Shown here piece by piece: positions 7,128-15,524 of a DNA stretch of 64,000 bases. Position 1 is the stretch's first letter, and each line of letters opens with the position of its first letter. Under the pieces are notes generated by a model. That model was not told where the DNA came from. It was given only the letters and a program-made list of their open reading frames with translations, and ran no database searches. The stretch comes from Geodermatophilus aquaeductus (GTDB lineage Bacteria; Actinomycetota; Actinomycetes; Mycobacteriales; Geodermatophilaceae): positions 1 through 64,000 of the forward strand of contig NZ_FXTJ01000010.1 of assembly GCF_900182545.1 (NCBI RefSeq), given 5' to 3'. Made by a program: the position numbers and the translations under genes.

Positions 7128-8671
7128 CGCTGCACGGACTCCGCCGCGCCGCCGTACTCCGTGCGCAGCGTCGTCTTGAGCACCTTGCCGGTGGCGTTGC
7201 GCGGCAGCTCGGGCACGAACTCCACGCGGGTCGGGCACTTGAAGTGCGCCAGCCGCTCGCGGGCGTAGCCGAGCAGCTCGTCGACGTCGGCCTGCGCGCC
7301 CTCGGCGAGCGCGACGACGGCCACCGGCGTCTCGCCCCAGCGCGGGTCCGGCACGCCGACGACCGCGACCTCCCGGACCGCGGGGTGCCGGTAGAGCACC
7401 TGCTCGACCTCGATCGGGTACACGTTCTCGCCGCCGGAGATGATCATGTCCTTCTTGCGGTCGACGAGGGTGACGAAGCCCTCGGCGTCCATCCGGCCGA
7501 GGTCGCCGGTGTGGAACCAGCCGTTGCGGAACGCCTCCGCCGTCGCCTCGGGCAGCCCCCAGTAGCCGGCGAACACGTTGGGCCCGCGCACCACCAGTTC
7601 GCCGACGACGTCGGTGGCGACGTCGCGGTCGTCGTCGTCGACGATCCGCGCCTCGACGTGCATGAGCGCCCGGCCGATCGAGCCGGCCTTCTCCTTGACG
7701 TGGTCGGCGTCGAGGATCGAGACGGCCGGCGCGGTCTCGGTCATGCCGAAGCCCTCCTGGAAGGGCAGGCCCTTGCCCTGGAAGAACTCGATCACCGGCA
7801 GCGGGCACGGCGCGCCGCCGGTGACGGCGAGCTCCAGCGCGGACAGGTCGTGGCGGTCGAAGCCGGGGACCGTCGTCAGCGCGGCCCACATCGCCGGGAC
7901 GAGGAACTGCACGGTCGCGCGCGCCTCCGCCATCGCCGCGAGCGTCTGCGCCGGGTCGAAGGAGGGCAGGACGACGTTGGTGCCGCCGAGGTAGAGCAGC
8001 GGCAGCGTGTGCACGCCGAGACCGCCGATGTGGAACATCGGCGCGACGGTGACCGTCACGTCGCTCTCCTTGAGGCCGCGGCCGAAGGACAGCACGTTGA
8101 TCACGTTCCACACGTGGTTGTCGTGGGTGAGCATCGCGCCCTTGGGGCGGCCCGTGGTGCCCGAGGTGTACATCAGGCAGGACAGGTCGCTGCCCGCGAC
8201 GTCGGTGCCCAGCGCCCGCGGCTCGCCGGCCGACACCAGTGCCTCGAGGTCCAGCTCGCCGTCCTGCGGCTCGCCGCCGGCGACGACCCGGTGCCGCACG
8301 CGGATGCCCTCGCCGGCCAGCGCCGCCCGGGCGACGGGCGCCAGGGGCGCGGACCACACGAAGACGTCGGCGCCGGAGTCGGCGAGCAGGTAGCTGACCT
8401 CCGGCGGCGCCAGGCGCAGGTTCATCGGCACGAAGACCGCGCCGAGCTTGGCGGTGGCGAACATCGTCTCGAGGAACGCGGGGCTGTTGAGCAGCAGCCC
8501 GGCCACCCGGTCGCCCTGCCGCACGCCGAGGTCGCGCAGGGACCGGGCGAGTTGGTCGGTGCGGCGGTCGAACTCGGTGTAGGTGATCCGCCGGTCGCCC
8601 GCCACCAGGGCGGTGCGGTCCCCGGAGAGGAACGCCCGCCGCGTCGGCCAGCTGCCGATGCCCCTGTCCAT
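7124..8671 (-). CDS. Acyl-CoA synthetase (AMP-forming)
   Basis: A 515-residue ANL-superfamily ligase. The P-loop is MYTSGTTGRPKGAM, the adenine motif is FGMTETAP, the hinge region is FHTGDLGRMD and the C-terminal Lys is in RNATGKVLKTTLR. It activates a carboxylic acid through an acyl-adenylate and then forms the CoA thioester. The chain-length specificity is not readable. ATG 8671 has GAGAGGA upstream. It is divergent from the TetR gene, with a TGAC-N6-GTCA palindrome in between, and is co-transcribed with the acyl-CoA dehydrogenase at 5967-7127. Confidence 0.9.
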   Translation of the reverse strand: MDRGIGSWPTRRAFLSGDRTALVAGDRRITYTEFDRRTDQLARSLRDLGVRQGDRVAGLLLNSPAFLETMFATAKLGAVFVPMNLRLAPPEVSYLLADSGADVFVWSAPLAPVARAALAGEGIRVRHRVVAGGEPQDGELDLEALVSAGEPRALGTDVAGSDLSCLMYTSGTTGRPKGAMLTHDNHVWNVINVLSFGRGLKESDVTVTVAPMFHIGGLGVHTLPLLYLGGTNVVLPSFDPAQTLAAMAEARATVQFLVPAMWAALTTVPGFDRHDLSALELAVTGGAPCPLPVIEFFQGKGLPFQEGFGMTETAPAVSILDADHVKEKAGSIGRALMHVEARIVDDDDRDVATDVVGELVVRGPNVFAGYWGLPEATAEAFRNGWFHTGDLGRMDAEGFVTLVDRKKDMIISGGENVYPIEVEQVLYRHPAVREVAVVGVPDPRWGETPVAVVALAEGAQADVDELLGYARERLAHFKCPTRVEFVPELPRNATGKVLKTTLRTEYGGAAESVQR

Positions 8672-8694
8672 GGATGTCCTCTCCCGCGCGCGAC

Positions 8695-8710
8695 TGTGGT
8701 CTGGGTCACG
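8695..8710. promoter_or_regulatory. CRP/GlxR-like half-conserved site
   Basis: TGTGG-TCTGGG-TCACG resembles the actinobacterial CRP/GlxR consensus TGTGA-N6-TCACA with two mismatches. It is 24 bp before the acyl-CoA synthetase start. A similar site precedes the acyl-CoA ligase at 30224. Confidence 0.22.
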
Positions 8711-8726
8711 CAGTCTGTCGAGGACC

Positions 8727-8740
8727 TGACGAATGCGTCA
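8727..8740. promoter_or_regulatory. Putative TetR operator TGACG-AATG-CGTCA
   Basis: A perfect 5-4-5 inverted repeat lies in the 123-bp gap between the divergent acyl-CoA synthetase (8671) and TetR (8795) genes. TTGACG on the minus strand overlaps it and could be a -35 element. The same TGAC-N6-GTCA pattern recurs at 19276-19289, upstream of the large operon, so both are likely bound by the TetR protein encoded here. Confidence 0.5.
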
Positions 8741-8794
8741 ACTACCCGCGGGCTGTGGCAGGCTGCCCGGGCCCGGAGTGAGCGGAGGTGGGGG

Positions 8795-9442
8795 ATGACA
8801 GGCGTGCAGTCCGAGCAGGTGCCGGTCACCGACCGGGGACGGCGCACCCGCACCGCCCTCCTGCAGGCCGGCCGGGAGCTGTTCGAGGAGCGCGGCTGGG
8901 CCGACGTCCGCATCGACGCCGTGGCCGAGCGGGCCGGCGTCTCGCACGGCACCTTCTACACCTGGTTCGACTCCAAGGAGTCGCTGCTGCGGGCGATCGT
9001 CGCCGTCGTGGTGGAGGACCTCTTCGCCGCGACGACGGTCGGCCCGCGGCTGCCGCCCGACGCGCCCTACGCCCGGATCGAGGCGGCCAACCGGCTCTAC
9101 CTCACCGCCGTCACACGGCACGCCCGGATCCTGCGGGTGCTCGACTCGCTGGCCGACACCCGGGAGGAGTTCCGGCGGCTGCGTGTCGACGTCCGGGAGG
9201 CCTTCGTGCGCCGCGGGATGGAGGGCCTGGTGCGGCTGCAGGAGCTGGGGCTGGCCGACGGCGACCTGCCGCCCCGCGCCACCGCCAGCGCGCTGGGGGC
9301 GATGGTCGAGTCGTTCGCGCACCTGTGGCAGGACCCGGGGGAGGACCTCGACGAGGACGCCGCCGTCGACGTGCTCACCCGGCTGTGGGCCGGCGCGATC
9401 GGCCTGCCGCGCTCGGCCTGGCCCGACGGCCGGACCGCCTAG
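8795..9442 (+). CDS. TetR-family repressor of the acyl-CoA catabolic locus
   Basis: A 215-residue TetR protein. The N-terminal helix-turn-helix (about residues 17-65) contains RIDAVAERAGVSHGTFY and WFDSKESLL, the usual recognition helix and following turn. The C-terminal ligand domain is helical and unassigned; acyl-CoA thioesters are the natural guess given the neighbours. ATG 8795 has GGAGG seven bases upstream. It is divergent from the acyl-CoA ligase and very probably autoregulated through the palindrome at 8727-8740. The matching palindrome at 19276-19289 suggests it also controls the seven-gene operon. Confidence 0.88.
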   Translation: MTGVQSEQVPVTDRGRRTRTALLQAGRELFEERGWADVRIDAVAERAGVSHGTFYTWFDSKESLLRAIVAVVVEDLFAATTVGPRLPPDAPYARIEAANRLYLTAVTRHARILRVLDSLADTREEFRRLRVDVREAFVRRGMEGLVRLQELGLADGDLPPRATASALGAMVESFAHLWQDPGEDLDEDAAVDVLTRLWAGAIGLPRSAWPDGRTA

Positions 9443-9460
9443 CCTCTGGACCCCTGACCA

Positions 9461-9542
9461 AGATCAACACGCGTGGGTGGCGCCTTCCCGGACCACCCGG
9501 ACGACCGTGGGCGCGTACTGATCTCGCCCCGGTCGGCGCCAC
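9461..9542. terminator. Nested inverted repeats between convergent TetR and hydratase genes
   Basis: AGATCA-N2-ACGCG (9461-9473) pairs with CGCGT-N2-TGATCT (9512-9524). Inside it GGGTGG (9475-9480) can pair with CCACCC (9493-9498). A second outer pair, GTGGCGCC (9477-9484) with GGCGCCAC (9535-9542), is an alternative fold. The region lies between two converging genes, so a bidirectional terminator is the simplest reading, although no U-tract follows. Confidence 0.4.
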
Positions 9543-9562
9543 AGGAGCCGCCCAGGGGGCAC

Positions 9563-10336
9563 CTAGTCCCCGGCGGCGGCCCAGGACGGGCGGCGCTTCT
9601 CCAGCAGCGCGGCGATGCCCTCGCGGGCCTCGGCCGAGCCGAACCGCTCCGCCGAGACCGCGGCCATGCGGCGGAGGTCCTCCTGCAGGTCGTCGCCGGG
9701 CAGCTCGCGCAGCAGCCGCTTGGTGACGGCGAGGGCTTCCGGCGCGCCGCGGCCGAGCGAGTCGACGAGCGCGTCGACGGTGGCGTCGAGCTCGTCGTCG
9801 GCCACCGCGCGGTCGAGCAGGCCGGCCTCCCGCGCCCGGACGCCGTCGAAGGCCTCGCCGGTGAGGAACAGCTCCCGCGCCGCCCGGCGGTCCATCCGCC
9901 GCAGGCAGGGCACGGCGATGACCGCCGGCGCCACCCCGATGCGCACCTCGCTGAAGCCGAACGTCGCCGAGGCGAGGCCGACGGTGAGGTCGCAGGCGGC
10001 GATCAGCCCGAGACCGCCGGCCCGGGCGGCGCCGTTGACCCGCGCCACCACGGGCTTCGGCCCCTCCATCAGCAGCGTCAGGACCTCCGGCACGCCTCCC
10101 GCACCGGGGGTGGCGCGTTGCTCCTTGAGGTCGGCGCCGGAGCAGAACACCGGGCCGGCGCCGGTGAGCACCACCGCGCGGACGCCGTCGTCGGCCATCG
10201 CCCCGGTGAGCGCCGCGTGCAGCTGCTCGACCAGGGCGCGGGACAGCGCGTTGCGGTTGGCCGGGGAGTCCAGCGTCACCACCGCGGCCGGCCCGCGCCG
10301 GGCGACGGTGACGAGGGGTTCAGCCGCGGAACTCAT
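9563..10336 (-). CDS. Enoyl-CoA hydratase, LiuC/AtuE-like (methylglutaconyl or isohexenylglutaconyl-CoA type)
   Basis: A 257-residue crotonase-fold enzyme. The oxyanion-hole segment is CSGADLKE. The second active-site segment is GGLGLIAACD followed by FSEVRIGVAPAVI. The second catalytic Glu (SEVRIG) is present, but the position of rat Glu144 is Gly; this pattern, with the -APAVI tail, is as I recall it for LiuC-type methylglutaconyl-CoA hydratases. It would hydrate the carboxylated enoyl-CoA made by the adjacent biotin carboxylase complex. The start overlaps the upstream ligase gene by 17 nt. Last gene of the seven-gene operon. Confidence 0.82.
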   Translation of the reverse strand: MSSAAEPLVTVARRGPAAVVTLDSPANRNALSRALVEQLHAALTGAMADDGVRAVVLTGAGPVFCSGADLKEQRATPGAGGVPEVLTLLMEGPKPVVARVNGAARAGGLGLIAACDLTVGLASATFGFSEVRIGVAPAVIAVPCLRRMDRRAARELFLTGEAFDGVRAREAGLLDRAVADDELDATVDALVDSLGRGAPEALAVTKRLLRELPGDDLQEDLRRMAAVSAERFGSAEAREGIAALLEKRRPSWAAAGD

Positions 10337-11921
10337 CGCGCAGCTCGTGCTTCTGGATCTTGCCGGTGGCGGTCTTGGGCAGGCCGGTGCGGACCTCGAT
10401 CCGCTTGGGCACCTGGAAGCCGGCCAGGTGCGCCCGGCAGTGGGCCAGCAGCCGCTCGGCCAGCGCCGCCGGGTCGGTGCCCGGGTCGGCGGGCACGACG
10501 ACGCCGGTGACCGCCTCGCCCCAGCGGTCGTCGGGGACGCCGATCACCGCGGCCTCGACGATCTCCGGGGAGGCGAGCAGCACCCGCTCCACCTCGACGG
10601 AGGAGACGTTCTCGCCGCCGGTCTTCACCATGTCCTTGACCCGGTCGGTGAACCAGACGACGCCCTCGTCGTCGAGGTGGCCGACGTCGCCGCTGTGGAA
10701 CCAGCCGTGCGCGAAGGCGGCTGTGTTCGCGGCCGGGTTGTTCCAGTAGCCGCTCATCACGTGCGGGCCCCGGTAGACGATCTCCCCGGTCTCGCCCGGG
10801 GGCAGGAGGTTGCCGCCGGGGTCCATGACCTGGGTGTCCACGGTGACCGTGGACGGCCCCCAGGACGCCGCCTTGGTCTCCTGGTGCGAGGGCCACTGGA
10901 ACACCGTCGCCGGCACGCACTCGGTCTGCCCGGAGCCCAGCAGCACCTGCGCGGAGGGGAACGCCGCGGCGATGGCGGTGATGCGCTCCTGCGGCATGGG
11001 CGCCATCGCGTAGATGCACAGCCGCACCGACGACAGGTCCCGCGTGCCGATGCCGGGCGAGGCCAGCAGCGCGGCGTACATCATCGGCAGCAGCATCAGG
11101 TGCGTCGCGCGGCGGCGTTCGACGACCTCCAGGAAGCCCTCGGGCTCGAAGCCGCGCGGCAGGACCGCGGTGCCGCCGGTGAGCAGGACCGGCAGCAGCA
11201 GGGTGTCCAGCGCGGTGGTGTGGAACAGCGGCAGCACGATGGGCAGGACGGAGTGCTCGTCGCCGCGCCGGTGGCCGACCTGCAGCGCGTTGCTCAGCAC
11301 GCCCACGTGCACGGCGAGGTGGCTGGTCAGCACGCCCTTGGGCCGGGCGGTGGTGCCCGAGGTGTAGAGGCAGTGCAGGGTGTCGCGGTCGTCCACGAGC
11401 ACCCGGACCGGCGTCGGGTCGGTGGCGACGTCGTCCCAGCGGACGGTGTCGCGGCCGGCCACCTGTGCGGGGACGTCGTCGCCGGTGACGACGACCTGCG
11501 TGATCGCGGGCAGCGCCGGCAGGACGGCCTCGAGCAGCGGCAGGAACACCGGGTCGGCGACGACGATCCGCGTGCCGGAGTCGGCGAGGATCCACGCGAC
11601 GTCCTCGGGCGCCAGCATGAGGTTGACCGGCAGCGCGACCAGTCCGGCCTTGGCGCAGCCGAAGAAGCTCGCGGCGAACCGCCAGGAGTTGCCCAGCAGG
11701 AACGCCACCGGCTCCTGGTGCTGCACGCCGGCGTCGAGCAGGCCCCGGCCGAAGGCCTCCGCGGCGGCGTCGAGCCGGGCGTAGGTGACCTCCTCCTCGC
11801 CGTCGACGATCGCGGTGCGGCCGCCGAACAGCTGCGTGGAGCGGGTCAGCATGTCTCCGACGGAGAACCGGGTGGCCAGGTTCAGCTCGAGGGGGTCGAT
11901 CCCGGACAGGTCAGGACGCAC
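10320..11921 (-). CDS. Acyl-CoA synthetase (AMP-forming), operon-borne
   Basis: A 533-residue ANL ligase with P-loop LYTSGTTARPKGVL, motif LLGSGQTECVP in place of the common YG-TE, FHSGDVGHLD, and the C-terminal Lys motif KTATGKIQKHELR. It likely charges a branched or isoprenoid acid for the pathway in the same operon, a role like AtuH. GTG 11921 is chosen because GGAGGGG lies 6 nt upstream; GTG 11936 is in frame but lacks this. It overlaps the biotin carboxylase stop by 11 nt and the hydratase start by 17 nt. Confidence 0.88.
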   Translation of the reverse strand: MRPDLSGIDPLELNLATRFSVGDMLTRSTQLFGGRTAIVDGEEEVTYARLDAAAEAFGRGLLDAGVQHQEPVAFLLGNSWRFAASFFGCAKAGLVALPVNLMLAPEDVAWILADSGTRIVVADPVFLPLLEAVLPALPAITQVVVTGDDVPAQVAGRDTVRWDDVATDPTPVRVLVDDRDTLHCLYTSGTTARPKGVLTSHLAVHVGVLSNALQVGHRRGDEHSVLPIVLPLFHTTALDTLLLPVLLTGGTAVLPRGFEPEGFLEVVERRRATHLMLLPMMYAALLASPGIGTRDLSSVRLCIYAMAPMPQERITAIAAAFPSAQVLLGSGQTECVPATVFQWPSHQETKAASWGPSTVTVDTQVMDPGGNLLPPGETGEIVYRGPHVMSGYWNNPAANTAAFAHGWFHSGDVGHLDDEGVVWFTDRVKDMVKTGGENVSSVEVERVLLASPEIVEAAVIGVPDDRWGEAVTGVVVPADPGTDPAALAERLLAHCRAHLAGFQVPKRIEVRTGLPKTATGKIQKHELRDEFRG

Positions 11922-13947
11922 GGCGGTCCCCTCCACTCTCGGTGTTGCCCGTGACGACCGCGAGGACCGCGCCCGTCTCCACCTGCCGGCCGACCTCGGC
12001 GGACAGGGAGGTCACCACCCCGTCGGCCGGGGCCAGCACGGGGTGCTCCATCTTCATGGCCTCGAGGACCAGCACCAACTGCCCGGCGCGGACCTCGTCG
12101 CCCTCGGCCACGGCCACCCGGGTGACGGCGCCGGGCATGGTCGCGGTGAGCGACCCGGGTGCGACCGCGGCGGTCCGCGCGGGGAAGCGCGGCTGCTCGA
12201 CCAGCGTGGTGGCGCCGTCGGGGCCGTCGACGTGGCAGCGGTCGCCGTCGACGTGCACCTCGTAAGTGCTCCGCAGCCCGTCGGCCTCGACGTCGAGCCG
12301 GACCCGGCCCGGGCCGGTGACCGCCGTGCCGAGCACGGTGAGCGCGACCGGCTCGCCGTCGACGTCGGCGGTCAGGCCGGAGCGGTCGAGGCGGTAGCGC
12401 ACCGTGCCGGCGTCGAAGGCGGTCGTCTGCCGTGCCGTGGGGTTGTTGCGCCAGCCCGAGGGCAGGGCTGCGAGGACCGGCGCGCAGGCCCGCCGCAGGG
12501 CCGCGCCCGCCAGCGCCGCGACGACGGCGTGCACGCGTCGGCCGGCGTCGTCGACCAGCGGCGCGGCGAGGACGTCGAGGCCGTGCCGGTCGAGGAAGGC
12601 GGTGTCGGTCTCGCCGGCGAGGAACGCCGGGTGCCGGAGCACGCGCACCAGCAGGTCGCGGTTGGTGGTCAGCCCGTGCAGGCGGGCCCGCTGCAGCGCA
12701 CCGGCCAGGGCGAGGGCCGCCGACGCGCGGTCCGGTGCCCAGGCGACCACCTTGGCGAGCATCGGGTCGTAGTGGACGCCGACCTCCCCGCCGGCGGTGA
12801 CGCCGCTGTCGACGCGGATGCCGGGACCGGACGTCGGCCGGAACTCGGTGTCCGCGGCGATCGCGAAGTCGGCGAGCCGGCCCGACTGCGGCAGCCAGCC
12901 GCGCGCCGGGTCCTCCGCGTAGAGGCGCACTTCGATCGCGGCGCCCGACAGCATGGGGCCGGTCGCCTCCGCGGGCAGCGGGCGGCCGGCGGCGACGTCG
13001 AACTGCAGCCGGACGAGGTCGAGACCGGTGACGGCCTCGGTGACCGGGTGCTCGACCTGCAGCCGGGTGTTCATCTCGAGGAACCAGAAGTCGCCGGAGG
13101 ACTCCAGCAGGAACTCGACGGTGCCCGCGCCGACGTAGCCGATCGCCCGTGCCGCGGCCACCGCCGCCTCGTGCAGCCGCGCGCGCAGCTCCGGCCCGAC
13201 GGCGGGCGACGGCGCCTCCTCGACCACCTTCTGGTGCCGGCGCTGGATGGAGCACTCCCGCTCGAACAACGCCACGGTGGTGCCCGACCGGTCGCCGAAC
13301 ACCTGCACCTCGACGTGCCGCGGCCGCTCGACGAGCCGCTCGAGGAAGACCGTGCCGTCGCCGAACGCCGACGCCGCCTCGCGGGCCGCGCCCTCGACCG
13401 CCTCGGCCAGCTCCGACGGCTCGCGCACCGTGCGCATGCCGCGCCCGCCGCCGCCGAAGGACGCCTTCACCAGCAGCGGGTAGCCGACCTCGGCGGCGGC
13501 CTTGTCGAGCGTGTCGCCGGACAGGCCGGTCGCGTCGACGCTGGGCAGGACGGGCACGCCGGCCCGGCTCATGAGCTCCTTGGCGGCGAGCTTGCTGCCC
13601 ATCGCCTCGACGGCCGCCGGGTCGGGGCCGACGAACACCAGCCCGGCGTCCCCGACCGCACGGGCGAAGGCCGCGTTCTCCGACAGGAAGCCGTAGCCGG
13701 GGTGCACGCAGTCGGCGCCCGCCCGCAGCGCCGCGGCGACGACGAGGTCGGCCCGCAGGTAGGTCTCGGCCGGCGTGTTCCCGGGCAGGCGGACGGCGAC
13801 GTCGGCGTCGGCCACGAACGGGGCGTCGGCGTCGGCGTCGGAGTACACGGCCACCGTGCGCAGGCCCATGGCGCGGGCGGTGGTGAACACGCGACGGGCG
13901 ATCTCGCCGCGGTTGGCCACCAGCACGCAGCTGAGGGGACGGCTCAC
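11911..13947 (-). CDS. Biotin-dependent acyl-CoA carboxylase alpha chain (biotin carboxylase + BCCP)
   Basis: A 678-residue alpha chain. Biotin carboxylase is at about 5-450: start VLVANRGEIARRVF, ATP-grasp glycine loop KASFGGGGRGMR, ERECSIQRRHQK, and EMNTRLQVEHPVTE. A linker follows, then a C-terminal BCCP domain with the biotinylation motif EAMKM, the modified Lys near residue 632. It carboxylates biotin for transfer by the beta chain encoded just upstream. Size and layout fit the methylcrotonyl/geranyl-CoA carboxylase class. GTG 13947 overlaps the beta-chain stop as GTGA. Confidence 0.92.
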   Translation of the reverse strand: MSRPLSCVLVANRGEIARRVFTTARAMGLRTVAVYSDADADAPFVADADVAVRLPGNTPAETYLRADLVVAAALRAGADCVHPGYGFLSENAAFARAVGDAGLVFVGPDPAAVEAMGSKLAAKELMSRAGVPVLPSVDATGLSGDTLDKAAAEVGYPLLVKASFGGGGRGMRTVREPSELAEAVEGAAREAASAFGDGTVFLERLVERPRHVEVQVFGDRSGTTVALFERECSIQRRHQKVVEEAPSPAVGPELRARLHEAAVAAARAIGYVGAGTVEFLLESSGDFWFLEMNTRLQVEHPVTEAVTGLDLVRLQFDVAAGRPLPAEATGPMLSGAAIEVRLYAEDPARGWLPQSGRLADFAIAADTEFRPTSGPGIRVDSGVTAGGEVGVHYDPMLAKVVAWAPDRASAALALAGALQRARLHGLTTNRDLLVRVLRHPAFLAGETDTAFLDRHGLDVLAAPLVDDAGRRVHAVVAALAGAALRRACAPVLAALPSGWRNNPTARQTTAFDAGTVRYRLDRSGLTADVDGEPVALTVLGTAVTGPGRVRLDVEADGLRSTYEVHVDGDRCHVDGPDGATTLVEQPRFPARTAAVAPGSLTATMPGAVTRVAVAEGDEVRAGQLVLVLEAMKMEHPVLAPADGVVTSLSAEVGRQVETGAVLAVVTGNTESGGDRRAS

Positions 13948-15524
13948 AGCCGGAACACCCCCCATCCGTCGTGCAGTCCTCGGACCGGGGCGTTGTCGAT
14001 CGCCGAAAGAGCCAGGCCGAGCACGGTGCGGGTGTCGCGGGGGTCGATGATCCCGTCGTCGTAGAGGCGGCCGGAGAGGAACAGCGCGAGCGACTCCGCC
14101 TCGATCTGCTGCTCCACCGCGGCGCGCATGGCCGCCGCGGCCTCCTCGTCGTAGTCGCGGCCGCGGGCGCGCGCGCTGGCCCGGCCGACGATGTCGAGGA
14201 CGCCGGCCAGCTGCGCCGGCCCCATCACCGCGCTCTTGGCGTTGGGCCAGGTGAACAGGAACCGGGGCTCGTAGGCGCGACCGCACATGCCGTAGTTGCC
14301 GGCGCCGTAGGAGGCGCCGATGTTCACGGTGAGGTGCGGGACGGTGCTGTTGGACACCGCGTTGATCATCTGCGAGCCGGCCTTGATGATCCCGTCCTGC
14401 TCGTACTCGGTGCCGACCATGTAGCCGGTCGTGTTCTGCAGGAACAGCAGCGGGGTGTCGGTCTGGTTGGCCAGCTGGATGAACTGCGCGGCCTTCTCGG
14501 CGTCCTGCCGGAACAGCACCCCGCGGGCGTTGGCCAGCACGCCGACCGGATAGCCGTGGATGCTCGCCCACCCGGTGACCAGCGACGTCCCGTACAGCGG
14601 CTTGTGCTCGTCGAAGCGGCTGCCGTCGACCACCCGGGCGAGGACGTCGCGGGGGTCCAGCGGCTGGCGCAGGTCGGCCGGGGCGAGGTCGAGCAGCTCC
14701 TCGGGGTCGTGCAGCGGCGGGTCGGCCGGCCGGGAGGGCCCCGGGCCCTGCTTGCGCCAGCTGAGGTTCCGCACGATCTGCCGGCCCAGCCGGATGGCGT
14801 CGACCTCGTCGACGGCGAGGTGGTCGGCGCTGCCGGAGACCCGCGCGTGCATCGCGGCCCCGCCGAGGGACTCCTCGTCGGCGTCCTCGCCGGTGGCCAT
14901 CTTCACCAGCGGCGGCCCGGCGAGGAACACCTTGCTGCGGTTCTCGATCATCACGACGTGGTCGCTCATCCCGGGCACGTAGGCGCCGCCGGCGGTGCTG
15001 TTGCCGAAGACCAGCGCGATCGTGGGGATGCCCGCCGCCGACAGCCGGGTCAGGTCGCGGAACCCGCGGCCGCCGGGGATGAAGATCTCCGACTGGGTGG
15101 GGAGGTCCGCGCCGCCGGACTCGACCAGGCTGACGAACGGCAGCCGGTTGACCCGCGCGATGTCGTGCGCCCGGGCGGACTTGCGCAGCGTGTAGGGGTT
15201 GGACGTGCCGCCGCGGACGGTGGGGTCGTTGGCCGACACCACCACCTCGACGCCCTCGACCACGCCGATGCCGGTGACGGTGCTGGCGCCGACCGGGAAG
15301 TCGGTGCCCCAGGCGGCGTAGGGGGAGAGCTCCAGGAACGGGCTGTCGCGGTCGAGGAACAGCTCGATGCGCTCCCGCACGGTGAGCTTCCCGCGCTCGC
15401 GGTGGCGGGCCAGCGCCTTCTCGCCGCCGCCGGCGTTGGCCAGGCGGAGCTGCTCCTCGAGCTCCGCCAGCCGCTCGAGCAGGGCCGCGCGGTTGCCCGC
15501 CGCCCGGTCGTCCAGCACCGTCAT
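13944..15524 (-). CDS. Acyl-CoA carboxylase beta chain (carboxyltransferase, MCC/GCC-type)
   Basis: A 526-residue carboxyltransferase with both crotonase-like halves. The N half has the acyl-CoA oxyanion loop GNSTAGGAYVPGMSD. The C half has FRQDAEKAAQFIQLANQ, LFLQNTTGYMVG and GASYGAGNYGMCGRAY, which are characteristic of methylcrotonyl-CoA and geranyl-CoA carboxylases rather than propionyl-CoA carboxylase. ATG 15524 has GGAGGGAG upstream and overlaps the AtuA-like stop as ATGA. Presence of AtuA favours an isoprenoid or other branched substrate, but leucine catabolism is not excluded. Confidence 0.9.
   Translation of the reverse strand: MTVLDDRAAGNRAALLERLAELEEQLRLANAGGGEKALARHRERGKLTVRERIELFLDRDSPFLELSPYAAWGTDFPVGASTVTGIGVVEGVEVVVSANDPTVRGGTSNPYTLRKSARAHDIARVNRLPFVSLVESGGADLPTQSEIFIPGGRGFRDLTRLSAAGIPTIALVFGNSTAGGAYVPGMSDHVVMIENRSKVFLAGPPLVKMATGEDADEESLGGAAMHARVSGSADHLAVDEVDAIRLGRQIVRNLSWRKQGPGPSRPADPPLHDPEELLDLAPADLRQPLDPRDVLARVVDGSRFDEHKPLYGTSLVTGWASIHGYPVGVLANARGVLFRQDAEKAAQFIQLANQTDTPLLFLQNTTGYMVGTEYEQDGIIKAGSQMINAVSNSTVPHLTVNIGASYGAGNYGMCGRAYEPRFLFTWPNAKSAVMGPAQLAGVLDIVGRASARARGRDYDEEAAAAMRAAVEQQIEAESLALFLSGRLYDDGIIDPRDTRTVLGLALSAIDNAPVRGLHDGWGVFRL

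Noticed and set aside
9954-10029. Missing first catalytic Glu in the hydratase as a sign of a dead enzyme
   Set aside because: LiuC-type hydratases, as I recall them, also have Gly there and keep the second Glu, so this looks like a subgroup feature and not damage.
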